Positions 34,726-44,170 are shown, counted from the first letter of the stretch. The stretch is 64,000 nucleotides of DNA from JBHJGO01 sp050331715 (GCA_050331715.1 JBHJGO010000124.1:1-64000); one strand, 5' to 3'. The notes: generated from the letters alone by a model not told the origin. Translations and numbers: made by a program.

Positions 34726-36003
34726 ATGGCAACAATTCTCTGGGTTGAAGATGCTCAAGCACAGGATCGGGAGACTAGCCTAAACTGGCAGGGTCTTCTG
34801 GGCGAGCGGGGGCACGAAGTTGAAAAAGTAGCCAATAGGACAGAAGCAGAGCAATATCTCAGCCAAACGCCACCAGAGGTGTTGATTTACTTTGCGGATG
34901 TATCGGCAATTGCTTCGTCTGATCCCAGGGGACTGTCATTCATAAAGCGGATTAAGGACAATCCAAACTATGCCAGCATTTTTTGTATTCTCGTCACGCC
35001 TCCAGAGCAATTTTCACAAGCATCTCAACAAATTAGTGAATGGATAGACGATTGGATCGCTGAGACAACCAACCCTAATGAGTTTATCTGGCGTTTGCAG
35101 TCTAGCCTCAAGACCTACCGCTTGACCCAGTCCTTCAGTCAGGTTTCGCAACAATTTAAGCGGGTGTCGGAACAACTCGTGCATCAGGAAAAAATGTCGA
35201 GTCTGGGTCAGATGGTCTCTGGCATTGCCCACGAGATGAATAATCCAGTCTCCGTTGTTAAAGGTAATATTAATCACATTGCTGAATACGTACAGGATTT
35301 GACCAGCATTCTAGAACTCTATGCAGAAGCCTATCCAGAGCCAACACCTGAGATTCAAGCCTGCATTGAGGAGGTTGATCTGGAATTTCTGATGGATGAC
35401 CTGCCCCAGGTGATGGATTCCATGAAGAGCAGTGCAGAGCGAATTCGTCAACTGGTGCAATCTTTAAGAAATTTCTATCAGCTTGATGACACTGCAACCA
35501 AACCCTTCGATGTCAATCAGTGCATTGAGGACGTTCTCTTGATCTTTCAAGGAGCGTTGAAAGGAAAAAAAGGTCGGCGGATTCAGGTGGTTAAGGATTA
35601 TGGCTCAATCTGTCGGATTGAATGTTATCCTGGCCAAATCAATCAAGTCCTGGTGAATCTCTTGAAAAATGCGGTTGATGCACTGGAGATACGACGGTTA
35701 GAAGAAGGTTCGACAGAACCGACCATTTGGATTCAAACTCAATCGCTGGCCGATACACAACCCTCCCATGTCCAGATCAGCATCCGGGACAATGGTGTTG
35801 GGATTCCATTTGAAATTCAAGACAAAATCTTCGATCCCTTTTTCACAACCAAGCTAATTGGAGCAGGCATTGGACTGGACATTAGCCACCAGATTGTGAA
35901 GCATCATTATGGCGAACTCAAGTGTGTCTCTCAGTCAGGTGAAGGAACGGAGTTTATTATTTCTCTTCCGATTGAGCATCCCGATGGGGAAGACGTCTCC
36001 TGA
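34726..36003 (+). CDS. Sensor histidine kinase with N-terminal receiver-like domain
   Basis: The 425-aa cytoplasmic protein has a receiver-like N-terminus (MATILWVEDAQAQD, ~residues 1-125). In it the phospho-acceptor strand reads LIYFADVSAIA, and the usual D-D-K pattern is only partly kept. A coiled linker leads to the dimerisation helix with H169 (SGIAHEMNNPVSV) and the ATPase: VLVNLLKNAVDAL (N box), IRDNGVGIPFEIQ and DPFFTTKLIGAGIGLDIS (F/G boxes). All kinase motifs are intact. It ends three bases from minE, head-on, so it may not be functionally linked. The signal is unknown; the PP2A-like domain type resembles other cyanobacterial orphan kinases. Confidence 0.87.
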   Translation: MATILWVEDAQAQDRETSLNWQGLLGERGHEVEKVANRTEAEQYLSQTPPEVLIYFADVSAIASSDPRGLSFIKRIKDNPNYASIFCILVTPPEQFSQASQQISEWIDDWIAETTNPNEFIWRLQSSLKTYRLTQSFSQVSQQFKRVSEQLVHQEKMSSLGQMVSGIAHEMNNPVSVVKGNINHIAEYVQDLTSILELYAEAYPEPTPEIQACIEEVDLEFLMDDLPQVMDSMKSSAERIRQLVQSLRNFYQLDDTATKPFDVNQCIEDVLLIFQGALKGKKGRRIQVVKDYGSICRIECYPGQINQVLVNLLKNAVDALEIRRLEEGSTEPTIWIQTQSLADTQPSHVQISIRDNGVGIPFEIQDKIFDPFFTTKLIGAGIGLDISHQIVKHHYGELKCVSQSGEGTEFIISLPIEHPDGEDVS

Positions 36004-36006
36004 TGA

Positions 36007-36351
36007 TTAATCCTCTTCCGTCTGCAATAGCTCCAGTTCAAAATCCTGGCCGGATGCTGATACAGCTTGCTGTTGGGCAATTTCATCGCTGGTTTTGACC
36101 CGGCGAATCGGTAGGTTTGCGACCAAAGCCGTCGCCCGCTGATCACTCTCCAAACCAAATTCCAGTTCTTCCTGGTCGATCTCAACGTAGCGTGATAGAA
36201 CTTCCAGGATTTCCTGGCGCATCTGTTCAACAATTTGCGGAGTTAAATCGGCCCGATCATGGGCTAGCACAAATCTGAGGCGGCTTTTGACCGTATCCCG
36301 ACTGCTGTTGGTGCGAGGGAAAAGTCGTCCAATTAATCCATTAATGCTCAT
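36007..36351 (-). CDS. minE: Cell division topological specificity factor MinE
   Basis: Stimulates MinD ATPase and drives pole-to-pole oscillation so the Z-ring forms mid-cell. The 114-aa protein has N-terminal ISINGLIGRLFPRTNSSRDT, then VKSRLRFVLAHDRADLTPQI (contact helix region) and ILEVLSRYVEIDQEELEFGL. A C-terminal acidic tail (SASGQDFELELLQTEED) is longer than in E. coli (88 aa), as is usual in cyanobacteria. Last gene of minC-minD-minE; its start is eight bases after the minD stop. Confidence 0.95.
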   Translation of the reverse strand: MSINGLIGRLFPRTNSSRDTVKSRLRFVLAHDRADLTPQIVEQMRQEILEVLSRYVEIDQEELEFGLESDQRATALVANLPIRRVKTSDEIAQQQAVSASGQDFELELLQTEED

Positions 36352-36359
36352 ATTTCAGC

Positions 36360-37169
36360 CTACGAGGTTTTGCTAGCGGATCGACCAAAGAGTCTGGCAA
36401 AAAATCCCTTTGGAGGAGGATTGAAGTCTAAAAATTCTACCCGTTCCCCGTGTAAGCGTCGTGCGACTCGATCATAGGCAATAGCAGCCTTGGAGTCTGT
36501 TTCTTCGGCTAAGACAAGGGGTTGACCCTGATTGCTGGAAATAATAATCTCCTCGTCGTCAGGAACGATGCCTACCAGAGGAATTGCCAAAATTTCCTCC
36601 ACGTCTTGAACGGACATCATGTTGTTGGCTTGTACCATTCCAGGTCGTACTCGATTCACCAGCAGCCGAATTCGTTTGATGTCATTGGCCTCCAGCAAAC
36701 CAATGACCCGATCCGCATCTCGCACTGCCGAGATTTCTGGAGTCGTCACAATGATTGCCTCTCTAGCTGGAGCGATCGCATTTTGAAAGCCCTGTTCAAT
36801 CCCAGCCGGACAATCAATCAGGATGTAATCGAACCTGGACTCGATGGCCTTCACCAGATCCTTCATCCGTTCAGGGGTAATCGCATCTTTCACATGGTTG
36901 CGCGCCGCCGGTAGGAGCGTCATGCCTGGCTGTCGCTTGTCCTTGACGAAAGCCTGTTCAATCTGACAGGCTCCAGAAAAAATATCCTGAGTGGTATAGA
37001 CGACTCGATTCTCCAGACCCAGAAGCAAATCTAGATTACTAAGTCCCACGTCAGCATCAATCATCATCACCTGACGTCCTTGCTTGGCCAGGGCCATGCC
37101 CATGTTTGCAGTTGACGTGGTCTTGCCCACGCCTCCCTTGCCAGAGGTAACAACAATAACGCGACTCAT
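36360..37169 (-). CDS. minD: Septum site-determining ATPase MinD
   Basis: A deviant Walker ATPase that binds membrane in the ATP form and recruits MinC. The 269-aa protein begins MSRVIVVTSGKGGVGKTTST, with the signature Lys of KGGVGKTT (residues 11-18), IDADVGLSNLDLLLGLENR, LIDCPAGIEQGFQNAI (Walker B/switch II) and a C-terminal amphipathic tail PKGFFARLFGRSASK that targets membrane. Full length. The spacing to minC and minE is eight bases on each side, an operon. Confidence 0.97.
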   Translation of the reverse strand: MSRVIVVTSGKGGVGKTTSTANMGMALAKQGRQVMMIDADVGLSNLDLLLGLENRVVYTTQDIFSGACQIEQAFVKDKRQPGMTLLPAARNHVKDAITPERMKDLVKAIESRFDYILIDCPAGIEQGFQNAIAPAREAIIVTTPEISAVRDADRVIGLLEANDIKRIRLLVNRVRPGMVQANNMMSVQDVEEILAIPLVGIVPDDEEIIISSNQGQPLVLAEETDSKAAIAYDRVARRLHGERVEFLDFNPPPKGFFARLFGRSASKTS

Positions 37170-37177
37170 ATTCCTCC

Positions 37178-38050
37178 TTAGTCTATCTGCCAGAGTTTCA
37201 CCTTTGAATACTCAGATGCGGGACTGATCCGAATTCCCTTTGCAGTGACATAGGCAATTTCGGGCTGGAACTGCGCGGGTGGTTTTTCTGGCCCCCTGGC
37301 CAGTTTATCCGCAATCCGAATCAGCGTGGGTTCCATCTGCAAGGCCATAATCATCCCCTTGATCTGACCACTGGCTCCTGCATGGACTGTGCCTCGCAAT
37401 CGTCCCCAGATGATAATATCGCCATCTGCCACCACTGAACCGCCGGGGTTGACATCCCCTAAAATTACAACGGTTCCAGGGTGACGCACTTCCATACCGG
37501 AGCGGAGTGTGGTTTGTAGATATAGGGGGTCAGCTTGTAGTGCTGAAGGTTCTGAACTATCTGTACCGAGAACGGCTTCCTCTGATTCCTGATCAACTGA
37601 ATAGCCGACTGTGGCTGCTGCAACCGCTGTTTGCCGACGGGTTGCCTGCACCCTTCGCACCTGTAACTCTGCGTCCTGTAGCGCTTCAGCAATTTCTTGC
37701 AGTTGGCGAACATCTAGCAATCGATTTCCTACAATCAAATGAACCTCCGTTCCTGGCTGCCAGTTGTGATCACCACTTTTGATTCGATGTTTTAACTGTT
37801 GCCAGAGTTCTGTCCAGCCTCGACTGCCCGTGGGCAAGTCTTCATCGGGTTGGGCTGGCGGTTCTGGAGGCAAGAAGAGTAGCAGTCGTCCATCCTTACT
37901 CTGAAATCGAACCTGCTGGCTGAGGGGCAGATGTGCTCCGGGCGCGGGATCGGCTACAACGGAATCCCCAGAATTTTCTGAATGATCCTCGGTTTCCATG
38001 AAGGGATTGTTTGGCGGTACGTTGTTAAGGGGTGATTGATCGTTTGTCAT
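37178..38050 (-). CDS. minC: Septum site-determining protein MinC
   Basis: Inhibitor of FtsZ assembly recruited by MinD. ATG 38050 (MTNDQSPLNNVPPN) is preferred; an in-frame extension reaches 38137 but is not conserved in type. The ~290-aa product has a long low-complexity N-terminus typical of cyanobacteria, a Min-C N-domain (QVRFQSKDGRLLLFLPPEPP region), and the C-terminal beta-helix (TTLRSGMEVRHPGTVVILGD, VNPGGSVVADGDIIIWG). The MinD-binding RSG motif is part of that helix (RSGMEVRHPG). First gene of the minCDE operon. Confidence 0.94.
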   Translation of the reverse strand: MTNDQSPLNNVPPNNPFMETEDHSENSGDSVVADPAPGAHLPLSQQVRFQSKDGRLLLFLPPEPPAQPDEDLPTGSRGWTELWQQLKHRIKSGDHNWQPGTEVHLIVGNRLLDVRQLQEIAEALQDAELQVRRVQATRRQTAVAAATVGYSVDQESEEAVLGTDSSEPSALQADPLYLQTTLRSGMEVRHPGTVVILGDVNPGGSVVADGDIIIWGRLRGTVHAGASGQIKGMIMALQMEPTLIRIADKLARGPEKPPAQFQPEIAYVTAKGIRISPASEYSKVKLWQID

Positions 38051-38239
38051 CGGAGTCTCGAAAGCCTTGATTATGCAGAGGACAGCCCCACCCTGTAGGG
38101 AACCTCGAACTTGCCAGGACGAGTGGTCAAGGGACACTTAAAACATCTACCTAAGCATAAACGATGATGGCTCAAAAAGTTTGGGTCTACAATTTAGGGC
38201 AGTCTACTTTTTTTTACTTCAAGTTGAGTGTGTCACTCC

Positions 38240-39316
38240 ATGGCAGACCGTTCGCCTCGTTTCTCTCTTTCTGACAGACTCATCGAAGCAACCTATTGGC
38301 GAACCCGAAGGCATCTAATCGGAGGGGTGATCGCCTTGACTGGGGTCGTTCTTGCTGGCATCCTCTGGTACAAATTTATTGAAGGCTGGACTTGGCTCGA
38401 TGCGACCTATATGTCGGTCATTACCCTGACAACTGTGGGGTTTGCAGAAGTGCAAACCCTCGGTACCAGGGGCAGATTGTTTACGATTATTTTGATTTTG
38501 ATGGGTGTTGCAGTCGTCGGTTATATCTTGAACTCCCTTTCAGAAGCCCTGATTCAGGGACACTTTCAAGCAGGCATCCAATTAAGACAACGCCGTAAAC
38601 TTATGGATTCTTTGAGCGAACACTTCATTATTTGCGGATTTGGCCGCACTGGTCGGCAAGTCGCGATTGAATTTTCTGCAGAGGGCATTCCGTTTATTGT
38701 CATTGACTCAGACGATCATTCGATTCAAGAGGCGCAGCAGTGGGGATTCATTACATTCCAAGGCGATGCAACAGCGGATCAGGTGCTACTACGAGCGGGC
38801 ATTGAACGCGCGTCCTGTTTGGTGGCGGCTCTTCCTTCCGACGCCGAAAATCTTTACACGATAATATCTGCAAAGGCCCTGGCTCCTGGCATTCGAACAA
38901 TTGCCCGTGCCAGCAGCGAAGAAGCAGTTCAAAAACTGCAGCGGGGCGGAGCTAATGTAGTGGTGTCGCCCTATATCACTGGAGGCAAGCGGATGGCGGC
39001 TGCAGCGTTGCGGCCTCAAGTTGTTGATTTTTTAGAGGGCATTCTATCAGGGAGTGATCGCACCTTTTATATCGAGGAGTTTTTGATTTCTCCGGAGCAT
39101 TGTCCCAAAATCGGTAAAAGCTTGGATGAAGCTCAACTGCGCTTGAAATCAGGTGCGCTCATACTGGCCATTCGGCGGGCGGATCAGACCCTAATTGTTG
39201 GCCCCAATGCAGACACGGTGCTTTGTTCTGGAGATTTATTAATTGGGATGGGAACCTCTGAAGACCTGCGTAGACTCAATCAAATCCTGAGTCCTCTGCA
39301 ACGCCGATACCGTTGA
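38240..39316 (+). CDS. Potassium channel with RCK (TrkA-N/TrkA-C) domains
   Basis: A two-helix channel protein with cytoplasmic gating domains. ATG 38240 (MADRSPRFSLSDRLI) gives ~358 aa. The first span (~residues 29-46, IGGVIALTGVVLAGILW) is followed by a pore loop TLTTVGFAEVQ with filter TVGFAE (residues 65-70). This replaces the canonical TVGYGD. The second span (FTIILILMGVAVVGYIL) leads to an RCK domain with NAD-type FIICGFGRTGRQVAIEFSAE and a TrkA-C end (LRLKSGALILAIRRADQTLI). Selectivity may differ, as the filter change keeps Gly but loses Tyr and Asp; such TVGFAE variants occur in other bacteria. Confidence 0.88.
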   Translation: MADRSPRFSLSDRLIEATYWRTRRHLIGGVIALTGVVLAGILWYKFIEGWTWLDATYMSVITLTTVGFAEVQTLGTRGRLFTIILILMGVAVVGYILNSLSEALIQGHFQAGIQLRQRRKLMDSLSEHFIICGFGRTGRQVAIEFSAEGIPFIVIDSDDHSIQEAQQWGFITFQGDATADQVLLRAGIERASCLVAALPSDAENLYTIISAKALAPGIRTIARASSEEAVQKLQRGGANVVVSPYITGGKRMAAAALRPQVVDFLEGILSGSDRTFYIEEFLISPEHCPKIGKSLDEAQLRLKSGALILAIRRADQTLIVGPNADTVLCSGDLLIGMGTSEDLRRLNQILSPLQRRYR

Positions 39317-39485
39317 TCGTTATACGATGCCTCTGTATGGCTTCGTGCAAGTTCGATGGGCTTCCTTAACCTAAACTTAAACAAGGACTTACCTTTCCTT
39401 GAACTTTTAGTGGTTAACTTGGGGTGAAAAAATGTATATTCAGTCTGAAACTAGAGGTTGAGCTGACAATCTAAACCTAAATCAT

Positions 39486-41441
39486 ATGTGCAAAGGCCGT
39501 TATCGATTAAATTTTGTTCTATTCAATGTTGCCCTGTCGGTTAGTCTGACTCAATTTCCTGCTGTTCCAGTTATTGCTCAATTTAACTCTGATTTTAATT
39601 CCCGTGACCCTAAACTGGAGGAGAACACAGAGGAAGTCGTTGAATATTGCGACGATGCAGAATCCCATTCCAAAAACATAATTCGCTCCACCAGTTCTCA
39701 ATATCAAGCCGTACAATATCCCTCTGATCTCGATTTAGATGATGAATATCTGAGTGAGGAAGCGGATGAGGCGTTTGACGATGATGAAGCGGAGAATGAA
39801 CTGGAGGCCGACGAAGAGCTAAGGGTTGTAACGCCTGAAACTGACCCTGTGGAAAACTGGGTTGCGAATGTCTCCCAGTGGATTGAGAACCCGGAAGTGG
39901 GTTTGTTTGGCCTGGTGCAGGAATTTGGGACTCAAATGGTAATCCAGGCGAATATTAGTCCCTGGCCCACCATTCATCAAAAGGCAAGATTGGCGAGAGT
40001 GCCGGTGATCATGTATCACGATATCCTGCCAGAGAAAGAAGTCTTTTTTGATGTCACCGTTGAAGAATTTGAAGCCCATCTGGAACAGATCAAAGACAGC
40101 GGTGCAACTCCCATCAGCCTGGATCAACTGATGAAGCACTTGGCCACAGGGTTACCCCTCCCAGAGAAACCGATTGTTTTGACCTTCGATGATGGCTATG
40201 AGGGGCACTACGACATTGTTTATCCCCTGTTGAAAGAATACGGCTATCCCGCTGTTTTCTCGATTTTTAAGGACAAAGTTGATGGCAAAATTGTGGGACG
40301 CTCAACCGTTACCTGGCGGCAATTGCGCGAGATGGCGGCTGATCCATTGGTCACAATTGCGGCACACAGTATTACTCATCCATCAGATTTAACTGAATTA
40401 CCCGATGTACAACTGCAACTCGAAGTCGTAGAATCCAAGCGAATTTTAGAGGACAAACTCGGCATAGAAATCCGTTACTTTACCTATCCAGAGGGCAACT
40501 ATGATGAACGAGTGAGTGCCTGGGTCAAGGTCGCAGGTTATGAATCCGCCCTAACCATGGATAACGACGAAGATCGGTTTAGTAACGAATCAAAGAGTCT
40601 ATTAGCGATTGATCGATTTGGTCAGTCAGAGTTGGAGGCAGCTTTAGAAGAAGCCTGGGGCGGTTTGCAACTGTCTCAGTGGAAGGCGGGAATTGATTTT
40701 GGAGCGCCCGTCGTCAAGCATGAATTTGAGCTGGAAGAGATTCCCCTGAAGTTAGTCTTTGGGGGACAGCCTGTGACGATTCATGCGGATCGCCGCTATC
40801 AAGTAAATGAGATTTTAGACCAGACCCGAACGGCAGAGGGTATAGAGTTGGTGGCTGGGGTTGATGGGGGTTTCTTTTCCCTGGAATCCCTGGAGTCCAA
40901 CACCATGATTGGCCCGGTCTACAGCCAGAGCACAGGAACATTTGTGCCAGGAAACAAGTCGGAAAACCGCAAGTTACGCAATCGTCCATTAGTATTAATC
41001 AGTCCTGACACCGTTCGATTTATTCAATTCAAACCCAATCGACATAACACTTTGGAAGGTTTACAGGCAGAGCTATCTAGCGTCACCGATGCATTTGTTG
41101 GGGCTGGGTTTTTGGTGAGGAATTCTCAGCCCCAAAATTTGGAAAGTTTTGGCAATCTATTTGATGTGAATGAGCCGCGCCATCGGGCATTCTGGGGAAT
41201 TCATCAGAGTGGTCAGCCAGTTCTGGGCGTTTCTAATGCTCAGGTGGGGTCAGTACAGCTCGGTCAAATGTTAGTACAGTCGGGAATTCGGGATGCGGTA
41301 ATGCTGGATTCTGGGGCGAGTACCTCCCTGGCCTATCGAGGCGAACCCCTGATGCGCTATGAACCTCGCCCGGTTCCCCATGTGGTGGCGCTAGTTGCTC
41401 CGATTGACAAGCACAAGAACTGCGTTGTGGCTCAGCGCTAA
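39486..41441 (+). CDS. Polysaccharide deacetylase fused to a phosphodiester glycosidase domain
   Basis: The 651-aa exported protein has a signal peptide (YRLNFVLFNVALSVSLTQFP … VIA), an acidic disordered linker rich in E/D (residues ~80-120), and a NodB/polysaccharide deacetylase domain. That domain has VIMYHDILPE, LTFDDGYEGHYD (motif 1, metal-binding Asp) and AAHSITHPSDL (motif 2, His pair). A C-terminal NAGPA-like phosphodiester glycosidase domain follows: VDGGFFSLESLE, GAGFLVRNSQP and VMLDSGASTSLAYRG. Both enzymes act on extracellular or wall glycans, so the fusion suggests coupled deacetylation and uncapping of one polymer. Its TAA overlaps the stop of the convergent small gene as CTAA. 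Confidence 0.87.
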   Translation: MCKGRYRLNFVLFNVALSVSLTQFPAVPVIAQFNSDFNSRDPKLEENTEEVVEYCDDAESHSKNIIRSTSSQYQAVQYPSDLDLDDEYLSEEADEAFDDDEAENELEADEELRVVTPETDPVENWVANVSQWIENPEVGLFGLVQEFGTQMVIQANISPWPTIHQKARLARVPVIMYHDILPEKEVFFDVTVEEFEAHLEQIKDSGATPISLDQLMKHLATGLPLPEKPIVLTFDDGYEGHYDIVYPLLKEYGYPAVFSIFKDKVDGKIVGRSTVTWRQLREMAADPLVTIAAHSITHPSDLTELPDVQLQLEVVESKRILEDKLGIEIRYFTYPEGNYDERVSAWVKVAGYESALTMDNDEDRFSNESKSLLAIDRFGQSELEAALEEAWGGLQLSQWKAGIDFGAPVVKHEFELEEIPLKLVFGGQPVTIHADRRYQVNEILDQTRTAEGIELVAGVDGGFFSLESLESNTMIGPVYSQSTGTFVPGNKSENRKLRNRPLVLISPDTVRFIQFKPNRHNTLEGLQAELSSVTDAFVGAGFLVRNSQPQNLESFGNLFDVNEPRHRAFWGIHQSGQPVLGVSNAQVGSVQLGQMLVQSGIRDAVMLDSGASTSLAYRGEPLMRYEPRPVPHVVALVAPIDKHKNCVVAQR

Positions 41442-41647
41442 TGGCTTGAATCTTCTGCATCCTGCACACTCAAGTCATCAGCAATTTGATCCGCCACGAC
41501 AACTAAATCAGATAACGACATCTCTTCCATCAACAGCAAAAGCTCAGGATTGTCCGCCAGTAGCTCAATTCTGGCGATTTCTTCATCCCCTTCAGAAAGG
41601 TGGATTTCCTGATTCACAACCTTATCCTCGTTATCTTCTTGACTCAT
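41438..41647 (-). CDS. Small acidic protein of unknown function (69 aa)
   Basis: MSQEDNEDKVVNQEIHLSEG begins a very acidic helical protein (LLADNPELLLLMEEMSLSDL). It overlaps the 3' end of the deacetylase gene by four bases on the opposite strand. It lies 39 bp downstream of the proline iminopeptidase gene and could be co-transcribed with it. No family recognised beyond general resemblance to small cyanobacterial acidic proteins. Confidence 0.6.
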   Translation of the reverse strand: MSQEDNEDKVVNQEIHLSEGDEEIARIELLADNPELLLLMEEMSLSDLVVVADQIADDLSVQDAEDSSH

Positions 41648-41686
41648 GATTCAGCAATAGATTGGTACTCAATTCTATCTGCAAGA

Positions 41687-42649
41687 TTACATTAATTTCT
41701 GAGCAAATTGATCAGTTGCTTCAATTAACGCACTGCGAATTCCGGGTTCACTCATGGAATGGCCCGCATCTGGTACAACCACAAATTCTGCCTCTGGCCA
41801 AGCCTGATGCAGCTCCCAGGCTGTTTTCATCGGACAGACCACATCATATCGTCCCTGAACAATTGTCCCCGGAATCTGTCGAATCTTATCTATATTTTTT
41901 AACAATTGATCCTCAGACTCAAAGAATCCTTGATTCACAAAGTAATGGCATTCAATTCGAGCAAAGGCAATGGCAAACTTGCCCGCCGCAAATTTTTTCA
42001 TCAAATTCGGATCTGGATAAAGTTTACTGGTGCTTGCCTCCCAAACTGACCAGGCTTTAGCCGCTGCCAATTGTACCTGCTGATCTGCATGGGTGAGTCG
42101 GCGGTAGAACGCTTGAATAAAATCTCCCCGTTCTTCAACCGGAATTGGTTTAATGTATTCCTGCCAAGCATCAGGAAAAATATAGCTGGTTCCTGACTGG
42201 TAAAACCACTGTAACTCTGCCTGCCGCAACATAAAAATGCCCCGCAGAATTAATCCATTACAAGATTGGGGATGGGTCTGACTATAGGCCAGGGAGAGGG
42301 TACTCCCCCAACTCCCACCAAACACCACCCATTGTCTAATTCCAAGATAATGACGCAACGTTTCAATGTCAGCGACTAAATCCCAGGTGGTATTTTCTCG
42401 CAATTCAGCATGGGGTGTGCTGCGGCCACAACCTCGTTGATCAAACATAACAATTCGCCATTTTTTCGGGTCAAAATATTGGCGATATTCCGGTAAGCAT
42501 CCCCCTCCTGGCCCACCATGTAATACAACTACTGGTTTTCCTTCAGGATTACCGGATTGCTCGAAATAAATGGTGTGGAGCTCGCTGACCTCTAGGGTTC
42601 CCTCATAGTAGGGTTTAATTGGTGGGTAGAGTTCTTTTAGTGTAGTCAT
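41687..42649 (-). CDS. pip: Proline iminopeptidase
   Basis: Serine peptidase of the alpha/beta-hydrolase fold (S33) releasing N-terminal proline from peptides. The 320-aa protein has VVVLHGGPGGGCLPEYRQYF (oxyanion region), VMFDQRGCGRSTPHAEL, and the nucleophile elbow VFGGSWGSTLSLAY. The late Asp/His are in the IVQGRYDVVCPMKTAWEL and VPDAGHSMSE blocks. Full length and intact. Upstream is a TTGGTTATTGGTCATTGG heptamer-like stretch around 42650-42668. Confidence 0.93.
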   Translation of the reverse strand: MTTLKELYPPIKPYYEGTLEVSELHTIYFEQSGNPEGKPVVVLHGGPGGGCLPEYRQYFDPKKWRIVMFDQRGCGRSTPHAELRENTTWDLVADIETLRHYLGIRQWVVFGGSWGSTLSLAYSQTHPQSCNGLILRGIFMLRQAELQWFYQSGTSYIFPDAWQEYIKPIPVEERGDFIQAFYRRLTHADQQVQLAAAKAWSVWEASTSKLYPDPNLMKKFAAGKFAIAFARIECHYFVNQGFFESEDQLLKNIDKIRQIPGTIVQGRYDVVCPMKTAWELHQAWPEAEFVVVPDAGHSMSEPGIRSALIEATDQFAQKLM

Positions 42650-42811
42650 TGGTTATTGGTCATTGGTTATTAGATCTGGGCTTTTGTAGGGTGTCATTAA
42701 CGAAGCGTAATGTACCGTCCATCTGTTGATTAATGTATTGGTCACTGTATTGCTTCTAACCGATGTAGAAATGGCAAGTTGAGGTAGTAGAGTTCATCGT
42801 TGTGTGGTGCT

Positions 42812-43387
42812 CTAAGGTCTATCAAATGGGAAGGTTGCTGATGTGTTGAGTTGACGACGGCACATTTCCCGTAGGACTAAGGAATTCGCATAACAATAGT
42901 TTACCGATATATCCTCTTCCCCCTCAGTACTGAACTGATCAATCAAGATCACTGTCGGTAATTGAGTGAAAACTCGACCAAAATTTCCCAGATCATTCGG
43001 TCTTAGTTCCTGTGGGTTTACAGTCATCTCGCCTGTATTAACCTCAACCAATTCTTCCCCCTGTTGTTGATATTCTCGATAGCTCACTTTTAGAACATTA
43101 ATCGAATCAGTGCCGTTATTTTTCAAAGTCCCCCGAATCACAAAACGATTGGGAATACCAGCTTGTTCTTCGATCAGGATAAGTTCTTGAATTTCCAGCG
43201 GCGGTGCTTGGTTTAAGTTATCGTTGGGCAAGGGTGCTTCATCAATGGGAATTCTTAGCTCTTGAGTTAATTGACTCGGATTAGGCTTCTGAGAATTCAC
43301 CTCGGCAAGGGATGGAAACGATACCTAAAGCAAAAGCAAACCAGCAATGAATCGCCAAAATGAACGGCTCAACTTGAATAGATACAT
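42812..43387 (-). pseudogene. Exported protein of unknown function with TAG in its signal peptide
   Basis: ATG 43387 opens MYLFKLSRSFWRFIAGLLLL, then TAG (43325-43327, codon 21), then VSFPSLAEVNSQKPNPSQL in the same frame. Together they form one classical signal peptide with a Ser-Leu-Ala cleavage site, so the stop falls in its hydrophobic core; TTG or TGG to TAG is the simplest change. The mature part (~160 aa) is beta-rich (RFVIRGTLKNNGTDSINVLK) and ends with a Cys-containing tail (NYCYANSLVLREMCRRQL). A GTG at 43300 could start a cytoplasmic version. Three bases after the aldolase stop, so probably in its operon. No family recognised. Confidence 0.75.
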
Positions 43388-43390
43388 CTT

Positions 43391-44170
43391 TTATCCTTCC
43401 TCCAGCAAATCGGGCTGTTGATGGACAATCTTGTCATACAAAGACTGAAAACTAAACCAACCCATGTAATGGGTTCCAACCTGACTACAGGCTAGACTTG
43501 CGGTTTCAGGATCAATCTTGATCGGCTCGCCGACCGCCTCGGCCATTAACTGAGCCTGACAACTCCGATCCATCGTAATGAACCACCAGGCTGCTTCGTC
43601 GACAGAATGCCCGACTGTTAAAAGTCCGTGGTTCCTGAGAATGACTGCTTTTTTTTGACCTAGAGCTTGACCAATGCGCTTGCCTTCATCCGTCTCCAAG
43701 ACTACTCCCGTATAGTCGTTGAACACAGCATGATCGTCATAGAAACTACAGGCATCCTGACTCAGGGGATCTAACAAGCGGCCCAGGCACGACCAGGCTT
43801 TACCGTAGAGCGAATGGGCATGGGCTGCCGCAACGACATCGGGTCGAGCCTGATGCACCTGAGAATGGATCGCAAAGGCCGCTGAATTCACGGGTCGATT
43901 TCCCTGGATCACTTCACCATGATGATTCACCAGGATTAAATCTGCGACTCGAATCTGACCAAAATACATGCCAAAGGGATTCACCCAGAAACAGTCTGAA
44001 TGTTCTGGATCACGGGCAGTGATGTGACCTGCAACGCCTTCGTCAAAGCCATAGTGGGCAAATAGACGAAAGGCTGCGGCAAGACGCTGTTTACGATGTC
44101 GCCGTTCTGCTTCCAGGGTTGAAAAAACTGGGGGTTGCGGCAAACTGGGAGAAATAACAGTTGCAGTCAT
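43391..44170 (-). CDS. Class II aldolase/adducin family protein
   Basis: The 259-aa product has the zinc-dependent aldolase fold: LAAAFRLFAHYGFDEGVAGH, ITARDPEH, FAIHSQVHQARPDVVAAAHA with the metal-binding HAHS, and VILRNHGLLTVGHSVDEAAW (His-x-Gly region). The conserved Glu/His set for fuculose-phosphate-aldolase-like chemistry is present. The substrate cannot be told from sequence; cyanobacterial relatives are often unassigned. Upstream gene of the pair with the interrupted exported protein. Confidence 0.88.
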   Translation of the reverse strand: MTATVISPSLPQPPVFSTLEAERRHRKQRLAAAFRLFAHYGFDEGVAGHITARDPEHSDCFWVNPFGMYFGQIRVADLILVNHHGEVIQGNRPVNSAAFAIHSQVHQARPDVVAAAHAHSLYGKAWSCLGRLLDPLSQDACSFYDDHAVFNDYTGVVLETDEGKRIGQALGQKKAVILRNHGLLTVGHSVDEAAWWFITMDRSCQAQLMAEAVGEPIKIDPETASLACSQVGTHYMGWFSFQSLYDKIVHQQPDLLEEG

